Shown: positions 27,719-36,287 of the stretch, one piece after another | Numbering within the stretch: the first letter of the stretch is position 1 | Layout: every line of letters starts with the position of its first letter | Assembly (NCBI GenBank): GCA_028689665.1 | Contig: JAQVCR010000005.1 | Span: 28,403 to 92,402, forward strand | Direction of reading: 5' to 3' | DNA: 64,000 nt | From: Muribaculaceae bacterium | Lineage (GTDB): Bacteria; Bacteroidota; Bacteroidia; Bacteroidales; Muribaculaceae | Made by a program: the position numbers and the translations under genes | Notes under the pieces: generated by a model | What the model saw: the letters and a program-made list of their open reading frames with translations, nothing else | Told to the model about the DNA's origin: nothing | Database searches by the model: none

Positions 27719-28023
27719 GTGGGCGAGGTGGCACCCACTTCGGGGTGCAAATCATGGTTTTAGATACTCCTAGGGCTTTTAAGCCCTAGGTTATGAATGG
27801 TGTTGCCACTCTGTGGCAATGTATGGGATAGTGTTACAGCTACGCTGTGGCACTGTGTGTGGCTCGGTGGCACTGTGGGTGGCAGTGTGTGGCTGGGTGG
27901 CTGTGCGTGGCAGTGTGGCAGTGGCTGGGTGGCAGTGTGGCTGTGTGGCAGTGTGTGGCTCTGTGGCAGTGTGTGGGGTGCGTGGATTGGTGGCAGGGGG
28001 TGGCTTGGTTGTGTTTTTTGCGC
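27719..28023. repeat. Short-hairpin cluster followed by a GC-rich GTGGC repeat tract
   Basis: Four compact palindromes stand in a row: GCACCC/GGGTGC (27731-27748), CCTAGGGCTT/AAGCCCTAGG (27769-27790), TTGCCAC/GTGGCAA (27803-27819) and ACAGC/GCTGT (27836-27848). From about 27846 to 28010 the sequence is a strand-biased, G-rich run of degenerate units ending in GTGGCA, GTGGCT or GTGTGG. It is far more GC-rich than its surroundings. All three plus-strand frames stay open over part of it, giving only Trp/Gly/Cys-rich nonsense, so it is not read as coding. It resembles dispersed extragenic palindromic repeats of Bacteroidales. Confidence 0.75.
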
Positions 28024-28114
28024 AATGTGTTGGTCTGGATCTAGTTACTTTCTCTAAATTATTTATTCGGTTATAGCTAAACTAGAATAATTCTAAATAA
28101 AATGGTCAAAATAC

Positions 28115-28145
28115 TTTGCAATGTCAACTTATTGATTTATCTTTG
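28115..28145 (+). promoter_or_regulatory. Promoter of the TonB-receptor/protease operon
   Basis: TTTG (28115-28118) and TATCTTTG (28138-28145) are separated by 19 bases. It leaves an untranslated leader of about 180 bases before the first ATG at 28335, in which I recognise no known riboswitch. Confidence 0.75.
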
Positions 28146-28334
28146 TTGCGAAAATACATAATCTATAAAACATTATTGGCTATTTACGTGTCATTTTGAT
28201 ATAAAAATTATCCATAATGTTACTAAATGAAAGCGATGCATTTAGGCGAAATAGAGTGTAAAAATGTGAAAGTTTTTTTTGATGCTTGATATTTTTTTGA
28301 GAAAAAACAATAATAAACTAGCTAAGTTTTGATT

Positions 28335-31202
28335 ATGAAATATAGAGTAGTGTTATGCCTAATTTTTATTACGCTTATTACTTTGCCTCGTGCAAGTGCT
28401 AAGTCGGGGCTGAATGAGGCAGATTTTGCGGGGCAAATAATTGATATAGAAAAGAATAAGCCAATAGAATTTGCAACGATAACGATACCTGACGTAAATA
28501 TGTGGGGTGTAACCGATGCGCAAGGACGTTTTGTGATTAAAGCGATGCCTAAAGGGAAATATAAATACGAAATTTCTGTTTTAGGCTATCAGAAAAATGC
28601 AGGAGAGGTAAAAGTAGAGCCGGGAATGAAGACAATAGTATTTAATATGCAGCCATTAAATCTATCGTTGAAAGAAGTAACCGTAACAGCGCAAGCGCAG
28701 AAATTAGGTTCATCATCGATTATTGATCAGACTGCAGTAAAGCATATTCAGCCTAAAAGTCTGGAAGATCTATTCCAGTTATTACCCGGAAATATAACGA
28801 AAAATCCAAATTTAAACAGTGTAGGTCAGGCATATATACGCGAAATTAGCAGTAATGACAATAATGCACTCGGCACACTCGTGGTAGTAGATGGTGCGCC
28901 ACTCTCAAACGATGCCAATCTTCAATTAATGACAACGGCAAAGAGTAATACCGGTGCCGACCAATCTACTGCAGGGAAGGGAGTCGACCTTCGCACCGTT
29001 TCGCCCGACAACATAGAGTCGGTAGAAGTGATACGAGGAATTCCGTCGGTAGAATATGGCAATCTCACCTCGGGCGCAGTGATAGTGAAGACGCGAGCCG
29101 GCGCAACACCGTGGGAGGCAAAACTCAAAGCCGATCCATATAGCAAAATGGTATATGTAGGCAAAGGATTTATACTAAGCGAGAAAGCCGGTACACTAAG
29201 TCTGTCGGGCGATTATTCGCAATCGTATGATGATATACGCCAGAAATACAAAGGTTTTGATAGAATTACAGCAAACGCAGCCTATCATAATGTCTTTATG
29301 AATAACAGCACTCCATTGTCATTTGATGTCAAGGCGGCATTTTTCAGCAATATAAACAATGAAAAGAGTGATCCCGAATTAAAGACCGATGAGAAGATAA
29401 ATAATAAATTTATAGGCTTAAGATTGAGCCTTCATGGCAATTGGGCATTACGCAAATCGTGGATAACCAATCTCGATTATAGTGCAATGCTAAATTATAG
29501 CAAGCAAGAAGATTATCGAAAGCAACAAGTAATCTTGCAATCGGGAATAACCCCCGTAGGTAATGCCACGACAAGCAGCGAGTATCAGACCTTTTTTCTT
29601 AATCAGTCGTACTATACCGAATATACAATAAATGGAAAGCCATTAGATTTGTTTTTACAACTCAAAGCGAATAAGATGTTTCGATTTGGGACAGAAGATT
29701 TTATGAATATAAAATTGGGCGTAGAATGGCGATATAATAAAAACTATGGCGATGGAATGGTCTTTGATGCTAAATATCCGCCACAGATAACAAATAATCA
29801 AGCAATACGTCCTCGTGCTTATAACACGATACCAGCCCTGAGTGTAGGGTCGCTATTCATAGAAGATAAAGCTCGCTTCACAATGGGGAAAACGAATATG
29901 ACTATTCAAGCCGGTGTGAGATTAAGCGACCTATTTGTAGATGCAATAGCTAATCGCGACAATATATTCACCGTCGAGCCGCGAATAAACATCGACTATA
30001 ATATATTAAACAAGAAGAACAATAGCATATTCGATGATTTCAGTATTGTGGGAGGTTATGGCATCGCCACAAAAGCCCCTACACTAATGCAATTATATCC
30101 CGATAGAGCATATTTTGATGTAACCTCGATGGCATTAATGTTTAAAGACGACACCGACGGAAGTCAAGGCAAGTCGATGGCAGTGATGACAACAAAAGTA
30201 ATCGACGACACCTCAAATCCACGATTGAAACCCACATATAGCTATAAAGCCGAAGGCGGTATTTCATTTAAAAAGAATAATATCTCGGCAACGTTAACAT
30301 TTTTCAATGAAGAATATAAGAATGAATATACATTCAGCAGTCGTCCCGTAGCTATGCCCTACAACAAATATACTGTTCCTACAGGGGTAGATGCAGTGAA
30401 ATATAATAATGGAATGGTGAGCTATCTTCAGAATGGAGCATGGAGCGATGCAACGGTAAAAAATGACACATTATTTTTCAGCTATCGCACCCCGCAGAAT
30501 GGAGTAGAGACTACCAAACGAGGAGTAGAATATTCATTCAATCTAGGGCAGATACCTTATATCAAGACATCGCTGGTAGTAGATGGCGCATGGCTGTATA
30601 TAAAGCGACGCAGCACCGTAGAATCATATACGACAATTTCGGATAGCTATCAGGGCGGGAATTATCCATTAATGGCAGTGAATCAAGCCGGCAGCGGAAC
30701 AATCTCAAATCGTATAAATACGAATTTTCGGTTTATCACCCACATACCAATGCTGAAGATGGTATTTTCGACCACCTTGCAAGTAATATGGCACGAAACC
30801 TATCAGAATATTTATCAAGATGCACAAGGCAATGATTTATACTATCGAATGAAAGATCCATTTTCGCAAACCGGCGCCGAGTCGTGGTTTGTAAATCCGG
30901 CAGGATTTATAGATTATAAAGGCGATTATACCCGTTGGCAGCCGGGAATGGAAAACGACTCAAAATATAGATATATGCTTCAGTCGTATTCACACGATAA
31001 TTATTTTGGAGTAGAGAAATTGCCTATAACAGCAATCTTAAACTTTCGCCTAACCAAAGAATTTGGAAACATAATGGAATTATCATTTATGGCGAATAAC
31101 TTCCTAAAAATATCGAAAAGCCACAAGAATACCACCACTGTAGGGTGGAGAGATTTAACAATACCAATGTACTTTGGAGCAGAAGTGAAAATTAAACTAT
31201 AA
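28335..31202 (+). CDS. TonB-dependent outer-membrane receptor
   Basis: A 955-residue receptor for energy-driven uptake across the outer membrane. A signal peptide (MKYRVVLCLIFITLITLPRASA) precedes a carboxypeptidase-regulatory-like domain (about 28-110, AGQIIDIEKNKPIEFATITIPD). A possible TonB box is KEVTVTA near residue 113. The plug follows (SLEDLFQLLPGNITKNPN; DNIESVEVIRGIPSVEYGNLTSGAVIVKTR), then the barrel ending in FGAEVKIKL. It is not a SusC type, and no SusD gene adjoins it. The ATG at 28335 is preferred over the TTG at 28329. It heads a collinear run with a DUF4876 lipoprotein 18 bases downstream, two protease-like genes and a HmuY-like gene, hinting at a metal, heme or peptide ligand. 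Confidence 0.93.
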   Translation: MKYRVVLCLIFITLITLPRASAKSGLNEADFAGQIIDIEKNKPIEFATITIPDVNMWGVTDAQGRFVIKAMPKGKYKYEISVLGYQKNAGEVKVEPGMKTIVFNMQPLNLSLKEVTVTAQAQKLGSSSIIDQTAVKHIQPKSLEDLFQLLPGNITKNPNLNSVGQAYIREISSNDNNALGTLVVVDGAPLSNDANLQLMTTAKSNTGADQSTAGKGVDLRTVSPDNIESVEVIRGIPSVEYGNLTSGAVIVKTRAGATPWEAKLKADPYSKMVYVGKGFILSEKAGTLSLSGDYSQSYDDIRQKYKGFDRITANAAYHNVFMNNSTPLSFDVKAAFFSNINNEKSDPELKTDEKINNKFIGLRLSLHGNWALRKSWITNLDYSAMLNYSKQEDYRKQQVILQSGITPVGNATTSSEYQTFFLNQSYYTEYTINGKPLDLFLQLKANKMFRFGTEDFMNIKLGVEWRYNKNYGDGMVFDAKYPPQITNNQAIRPRAYNTIPALSVGSLFIEDKARFTMGKTNMTIQAGVRLSDLFVDAIANRDNIFTVEPRINIDYNILNKKNNSIFDDFSIVGGYGIATKAPTLMQLYPDRAYFDVTSMALMFKDDTDGSQGKSMAVMTTKVIDDTSNPRLKPTYSYKAEGGISFKKNNISATLTFFNEEYKNEYTFSSRPVAMPYNKYTVPTGVDAVKYNNGMVSYLQNGAWSDATVKNDTLFFSYRTPQNGVETTKRGVEYSFNLGQIPYIKTSLVVDGAWLYIKRRSTVESYTTISDSYQGGNYPLMAVNQAGSGTISNRINTNFRFITHIPMLKMVFSTTLQVIWHETYQNIYQDAQGNDLYYRMKDPFSQTGAESWFVNPAGFIDYKGDYTRWQPGMENDSKYRYMLQSYSHDNYFGVEKLPITAILNFRLTKEFGNIMELSFMANNFLKISKSHKNTTTVGWRDLTIPMYFGAEVKIKL

Positions 31203-31220
31203 CAAACAAACAAACAAATT

Positions 31221-32453
31221 ATGAAAAAGATTCTTTATTTATTACCAATCTTGACATTGCTATTTGTTGCCTCTTGTTCGGATAAGGACGATGAGCCGGC
31301 GAAATATACAGCAACAATTAATTTAGTGTTACCAACCGAGGTTACCTCTGGTGATATAACTGAATTGTCAGTAACAGCAACAAATACGGCAACGGGAGCT
31401 GAAACCGTTGTGAGTGTAGCAAAAGGCAGCAGTACAGCATCATTTAGTCTGTTGCAAGGAATTTATAATTTCACTGCAACAGGAACTACCGCAAATTATA
31501 ACCTAAACGGAGTGTCTACATCGGTAGAAGTGTATGCCGATAAGACCGTAAGTCTGAATTTAATAGCAGGAGTAGGAAGTACATTAATCTTTAAAGAGGT
31601 TTATTTTACCGGAGTAAAGAGCTATTATTTCTTAGATGCTTTCTATGAGATATATAACAACACCAGCGAGGTTCAATATCTTGACGGAATCATAATGGGA
31701 GTAATTGATGCCGGCTATGCAGTAGGAACATATGTAGCACAGCCATCGCAATGGATGAATGCCGATGGAACATTACTACGCAATGCTTATCCAATGACAA
31801 GCCATGTACAATATTTCCCCGGCAGTGGCAAGGACTATCCTGTTAAGCCATATTCTAGTGTAGTAATTGCAGCCAATCCAATAGATCACGCAATGCGCAC
31901 ACTAAACGAGGGCGATGAAGCATCACCAGTAAGTCTTCAATATGCAGATTGGCAGTTATATACCGATAATGCATTCCCAGCCGATACAAAGATAGAAGGC
32001 GTACCAGCAATGGAATTTGCATGGAAGACATGGGGACGTGAGATGATGCCTGCAACCGACGGTCAAGCCATAATCATAGCCCGACTTGCCAACAATGAGA
32101 AGGTAGCCGACTATGTAGCTAAAGCAACAAGTATCGAGAAACACCCATCAGCATCATCTACCCACTTGATGATTCCAGCCGATGCAATTCTTGATGCCAT
32201 CGACATAGTACCTTATGTTTCGGCAGATAGATTTAAACACATAGCAGTAAAAGATGACGCAGGAATGGCATGGATCTCGGGAAAAGATGGAAATTCAAAT
32301 GCTGCATATAGTGGCAAGAGCCTACGTCGTAAGGTAGTAAGTATTACAGCCGAAGGCAAAGCAATATTTAAAGATACAAATAACTCAACAAACGACTTTA
32401 TACAAGGTGGTGGAACACCAACCCCATCGGTGATTCCAACAAAAGTTGATTAA
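31221..32453 (+). CDS. DUF4876 family lipoprotein
   Basis: A 410-residue protein with a lipoprotein signal (LTLLFVASCSDKDDEP, Cys19). Residues about 28-115 look like a beta-sandwich with prealbumin-like strands. Residues from about 120 (STLIFKEVYFTGVKSYYFLDAFYEIYNNTSEVQYLDGI) match what I know of DUF4876, a family commonly found beside TonB-dependent receptors. It is likely surface-exposed or periplasmic and could be the substrate-binding partner of the receptor, as SusD is for SusC; that role is inference. The function is not described to my knowledge. Confidence 0.8.
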   Translation: MKKILYLLPILTLLFVASCSDKDDEPAKYTATINLVLPTEVTSGDITELSVTATNTATGAETVVSVAKGSSTASFSLLQGIYNFTATGTTANYNLNGVSTSVEVYADKTVSLNLIAGVGSTLIFKEVYFTGVKSYYFLDAFYEIYNNTSEVQYLDGIIMGVIDAGYAVGTYVAQPSQWMNADGTLLRNAYPMTSHVQYFPGSGKDYPVKPYSSVVIAANPIDHAMRTLNEGDEASPVSLQYADWQLYTDNAFPADTKIEGVPAMEFAWKTWGREMMPATDGQAIIIARLANNEKVADYVAKATSIEKHPSASSTHLMIPADAILDAIDIVPYVSADRFKHIAVKDDAGMAWISGKDGNSNAAYSGKSLRRKVVSITAEGKAIFKDTNNSTNDFIQGGGTPTPSVIPTKVD

Positions 32454-32465
32454 TTTATAATCTCA

Positions 32466-32503
32466 AAGTATCACACTTTGAAACGTTTCAAAGTGTGATA
32501 CTT
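32466..32503. repeat. Perfect 38-bp palindrome inside the operon
   Basis: Arms AAGTATCACACTTTGAAA and its exact reverse complement flank a central CG, giving a 19+19 perfect palindrome. It lies between the DUF4876 stop (32453) and the next ATG (32522). It has no T tail, so it is not a standard terminator. An mRNA processing or stability element, or a protein-binding site, are possible. Confidence 0.85.
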
Positions 32504-32521
32504 AATTATTAAAAAGGCATA

Positions 32522-34084
32522 ATGGTTATAACAAAATATATCACAACATTAGCATTATTATTGGGCAGCAGCGCCATCATAGCGCAGACAATGACCGATA
32601 ATGCACGCAACTATAAAGATAGAATGTATCTCAATAATATCTTTGCAGAGAGTGCAAATCCCGTTACGGCAAATTATTATGATATACCGTCGGTAGCCGA
32701 TTTCAATATAGGCTATTCTAATAGTAATGGTGAGCTTAACCTAATTGATGGTGCCACAAATGAAAATTGGTGGAATGTTTCTATATTTGGTATAAAGAAG
32801 TTTGACCGTCTATCTTTTGTAGGAGGAATAGAATATAATAATGGGACACTCGACGAACGCCGTTGGAACAATACATTATTTGTATCACAAGAAAATCCAT
32901 ATATAATATGTGATTCGATAAAGAGCAGTAATTCCACCGAATTATTTAATCTTCACGGCACCGCCGCCTATCGACTGACAGATAAATTTAATGTAGCATT
33001 AAGGGCATTATATAATGTAGGAAGCTCGGCAACACAAAAAGATCCGCGTTCTGAGATAAAGGGAATGCGTTTTCGTTTAAATCCCGGAGTAGATTATCGA
33101 ATAGGAAAAAAGATTACTTTAGGACTTTCGGGCGACGTAGAATGGATGTCCGAGTCGGTTTCTCATTCGGTAGTACGAACCGATGTAAATCAATATGTGT
33201 TTTTGTTTCAAGGCTTAGGCAACCACGAGTCGAAAGCAGCAATAGGATATAGCAGGAAATATACAGGGCTTAATTATGGAGCCGATATACAATTAGTATA
33301 TAAAGATAATACAATCTCCGATTTTTTAGAGGTCGGCTATCAGGCAAATCAAGAGAAAGCCGAAGATGGTTCAGGCTCAACAAAATATAATGGAGGACAA
33401 TTTGATTCCAAAAACATTTCGTTAAGGAATCGTTTTGAAGTAAGAAAAGGAGCATTAATACACAATGTCGATTTGAGCGCAAGTATGGTCGACGTAGAAG
33501 GGACATGGTCGACACAGCGACAAGTAACCGACGACAATGGTAATCTATACTGGAATGTTGTAAACAAGTCGGTAGAATACAAAGCTACCGAATATCATGC
33601 TAATATAGATTATAGAATAGATTATTTCACCCATAGCAATCCATCGATCACAGCTATTCTAAATATAGGGCTAAATAATTCGTCAAAGCGAAACACTCTA
33701 TATGCAGCATCACAAAAATACACAGAAGCCATAGCCGGGCTGTCTGTATCAAAATATATAAACATAAAGCGAGGACAATTAAAAATATCAATCAATGGAG
33801 GTTATCAGAAAAATCTAGATAACTCACTATCAACCGATGAATTTCCAGCCTCGTTACAACTAATGATGACTCGTTACACAAAGCCCGCTTTTGAAGCTAT
33901 CATAGCCGATAAATATAATGTAGGTGCAGGTGTAAATTATAATATACCGATTAAGATAAATCGTTTTTCTACTCTGTTGGCAGCCGGTGTGTCTTATCAA
34001 CACTATGGCTATGCCGGGAATTCAGCCTCTATGAGCGGAAAGGCAAAAGATATAGTGAGTGCAAATATCTCAATGACATTCTAA
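32522..34084 (+). CDS. DUF6850 family outer-membrane beta-barrel protein
   Basis: A 520-residue protein with a signal peptide (MVITKYITTLALLLGSSAIIAQ) and then alternating short beta-strands typical of an outer-membrane barrel, ending in SANISMTF with a terminal aromatic. The early segment NPVTANYYDIPSVADFNIGYSNSNGELNLIDG fits DUF6850, which I know as a neighbour of DUF4876 and TonB-receptor genes. It may form a second outer-membrane channel or scaffold. It lies 13 bases upstream of the gingipain-like gene. The role is unknown. Confidence 0.75.
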   Translation: MVITKYITTLALLLGSSAIIAQTMTDNARNYKDRMYLNNIFAESANPVTANYYDIPSVADFNIGYSNSNGELNLIDGATNENWWNVSIFGIKKFDRLSFVGGIEYNNGTLDERRWNNTLFVSQENPYIICDSIKSSNSTELFNLHGTAAYRLTDKFNVALRALYNVGSSATQKDPRSEIKGMRFRLNPGVDYRIGKKITLGLSGDVEWMSESVSHSVVRTDVNQYVFLFQGLGNHESKAAIGYSRKYTGLNYGADIQLVYKDNTISDFLEVGYQANQEKAEDGSGSTKYNGGQFDSKNISLRNRFEVRKGALIHNVDLSASMVDVEGTWSTQRQVTDDNGNLYWNVVNKSVEYKATEYHANIDYRIDYFTHSNPSITAILNIGLNNSSKRNTLYAASQKYTEAIAGLSVSKYINIKRGQLKISINGGYQKNLDNSLSTDEFPASLQLMMTRYTKPAFEAIIADKYNVGAGVNYNIPIKINRFSTLLAAGVSYQHYGYAGNSASMSGKAKDIVSANISMTF

Positions 34085-34097
34085 CCCAATTAAAATA

Positions 34098-36287
34098 ATG
34101 AATACAAATATTATCAAAACAATTATATCCGGGATATTACTCCTTAGTGGCAGTTTAGCGTCAGCTACTTCTTCGGGTTTCGCTATTGTGGTAGATGAAG
34201 CCACCTATCAAGAAGCAAAGACAGAAATTACTGAATATGCCGCCAGCGTTGAGAAAGACGGACTTAAAACCTTTATCGTCCTTGATAAGTGGGGCGTTCC
34301 CGATTCTATTAAGGCGACATTGAAACAATTATACAAAGCAAAGAATAATCCAATCGAGGGCGCAGTATTTATTGGCGACATTCCAATTCCGATGCTTCGT
34401 GATGCACAGCATCTTACTTCGGCTTTTAAAATGAATCAGATTACATTTCCACGCACCGAGTCGTCAGTCCCCAGCGATAGATTTTATGATGATTTTGATT
34501 TGCAATTTAAATATTTAGACCGAGATAGTGTAAATACATTGTATCACTATTATTCATTGTTGCCACAGTCGCCACAATATCTTGCACCAGAAATATATTC
34601 GGGAAGAATAAAAGCTGTCGACAATGGAGTGGATAGTAAATATGAATTAATACGCCGATATTTGCGCAAGGCAGTAGCGGCAAAAGCCATTAATAATAAA
34701 GTAGATCAATATCTATTCTTTAGCGGGCATGGATATGTAAGCGAGTCGATGATGGCAAGAATTGATGAAAAAGGAGCAATACTTCAGAATTTTCCATGGA
34801 TGCAACAGCAGGCACAAGGAATAGAATATATCGATCATAAGCGCGACAAAGCAGTAAAAGGTCGTCTTATGTCGGAACTTCAACGCCGCGATTTAGATAT
34901 TGCCGTACTTCACCATCATGGCGATTCAGAGATACAATATCTAAATAATCTTCCCGACCCACAGAGTATACCGGAGTCGATAGAGCTGGTGAAAATGTAT
35001 ATGCGCGAGGTGCTAAGAAGCCACGTGGCAAAAGGGCAGAATCCCGACAGCGTAAAATTAAAAGTGAGCCGAAACTTAAGCCATGCGCCAACAGAGTGGT
35101 TTGCCGGGGCAATGGATAGTGCTGTGATAGCAAAAGATTCAATCTTTAATCGAGGACTCGACCTATTCTTTGATGATTTTGCTAAGTTTACACCCAATGT
35201 TAAGTTATTATTGCTCGATGCATGCTTTAATGGCTCGTTTCATAAAGACAGATATATAGCAGGCGGGTATATTTTCGATGAGGGTGCAACACTTGTAGTG
35301 CTAGCCAACAGTGTGAATGTACTTCAAGACAAATGGACTGACAGATATGTCGGATTGATGGGAATGGGAATGCGTGCAGGCTATCTAGAACAATATAATG
35401 CTTACTTAGAAGGTCATTTATTCGGCGATCCAACATTTCATTTTACCCCAACGGTGAATAAAATAGATGTCAACCAAGCTATGCAGGGAGCAAACTCCAA
35501 ATTATGGAAGAAGCAATTGTCTGGCGAATATCCGGCATTGCGAGCAATGGCAGCAAGGAAGCTTGTCGATGCAGGAGTCTTAAAGTCGAGTGAATTGTTA
35601 GATTTGTTTAAGTCCGACCGTTCCGAGATTGTAAGGCTTGAAACAATGATATTGTTATCACAATTTGACAATAGCGATTTTGTGAAGAGTATCGACTTAG
35701 CCGTAAATGACAGCTATGAGATGATACAAAGATTTGCGGTTAATTTTATAGCAAAGCGAGGCGATAAAGAGCTTGCTGCAGCATTAGTGCGCCTTGCCGT
35801 AAGAAATAACACAGCCGAAAGAATAGAATTTGCAGTGAAACAAGCCGCCGCATTATATTCCGAAGCCGACCTGATTGAAGAATTTAATCGACAATTTGAT
35901 AAAACAGCGTTTGTAGATGGCGAAAATGTAGGAGTAGCAATAAGCTCGGCACTAAAGAAATATGCCAATTCGTGGAGAATAGAAGAAATATCGTCGATTT
36001 ATTCTAACGATACACTCACCACAAAGCAACTGCTTAATCGTATCCGCTCGCTACGCACATCTCCCATGCACAATATGGTACCGCAATTGCTCGATTATCT
36101 TCAGCGATGCGACAAAGCCGATGTTCAAGTAGCATTGCTAGAGGCTCTAGGGTGGTTCCGCCATTCTTATCGCCACAGCGAGATTAGTGCAGTAGCATTG
36201 AAGATGAGTAACAATGTTCAGCTACCACAAACGGTGAGAGATGAAGCATTAAAGACCTATAACAGAATAGAAAATAACAGATTATGA
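34098..36287 (+). CDS. Gingipain-like (C25/caspase-fold) protein with HEAT-like repeats
   Basis: A 729-residue exported protein (signal peptide MNTNIIKTIISGILLLSGSLASA). Residues about 28-460 resemble peptidase C25. The candidate catalytic His274 is in VLHHHGDSEI and Cys376 in LLLLDACFNGSFH. ATLVVLANSV follows, and a gingipain-like GDPTFHF ends the domain near residue 450. Residues about 470-725 form helical HEAT-like repeats (ALRAMAARKLVDAG, VRLETMILLSQF, IQRFAVNFIAKRG). There is no T9SS sorting domain, so it probably stays periplasmic or cell-associated. Its stop overlaps the ATG of the C1 protease gene (ATGA), implying translational coupling. The substrate is unknown. Confidence 0.85.
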   Translation: MNTNIIKTIISGILLLSGSLASATSSGFAIVVDEATYQEAKTEITEYAASVEKDGLKTFIVLDKWGVPDSIKATLKQLYKAKNNPIEGAVFIGDIPIPMLRDAQHLTSAFKMNQITFPRTESSVPSDRFYDDFDLQFKYLDRDSVNTLYHYYSLLPQSPQYLAPEIYSGRIKAVDNGVDSKYELIRRYLRKAVAAKAINNKVDQYLFFSGHGYVSESMMARIDEKGAILQNFPWMQQQAQGIEYIDHKRDKAVKGRLMSELQRRDLDIAVLHHHGDSEIQYLNNLPDPQSIPESIELVKMYMREVLRSHVAKGQNPDSVKLKVSRNLSHAPTEWFAGAMDSAVIAKDSIFNRGLDLFFDDFAKFTPNVKLLLLDACFNGSFHKDRYIAGGYIFDEGATLVVLANSVNVLQDKWTDRYVGLMGMGMRAGYLEQYNAYLEGHLFGDPTFHFTPTVNKIDVNQAMQGANSKLWKKQLSGEYPALRAMAARKLVDAGVLKSSELLDLFKSDRSEIVRLETMILLSQFDNSDFVKSIDLAVNDSYEMIQRFAVNFIAKRGDKELAAALVRLAVRNNTAERIEFAVKQAAALYSEADLIEEFNRQFDKTAFVDGENVGVAISSALKKYANSWRIEEISSIYSNDTLTTKQLLNRIRSLRTSPMHNMVPQLLDYLQRCDKADVQVALLEALGWFRHSYRHSEISAVALKMSNNVQLPQTVRDEALKTYNRIENNRL

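Noticed and set aside
27731..27848. CRISPR array
   Set aside because: The hairpins differ in sequence and spacing; there are no equal repeats with unique spacers and no cas genes.
27797..28076. Overlapping open frames of 60-87 codons on both strands in the GTGGC tract
   Set aside because: They arise from a repeat of GTGGCA/GTGGCT units that lacks stops in several frames at once. The products are Trp/Gly/Cys-rich or His/Thr/Cys-rich low-complexity strings with no start context.
27719..28334. Cobalamin riboswitch upstream of the TonB receptor gene
   Set aside because: Segments such as TGCCACTCTG look a little like the B12-box core, but the full box and surrounding stems are absent, and the motif lies upstream of the promoter at 28115-28145.
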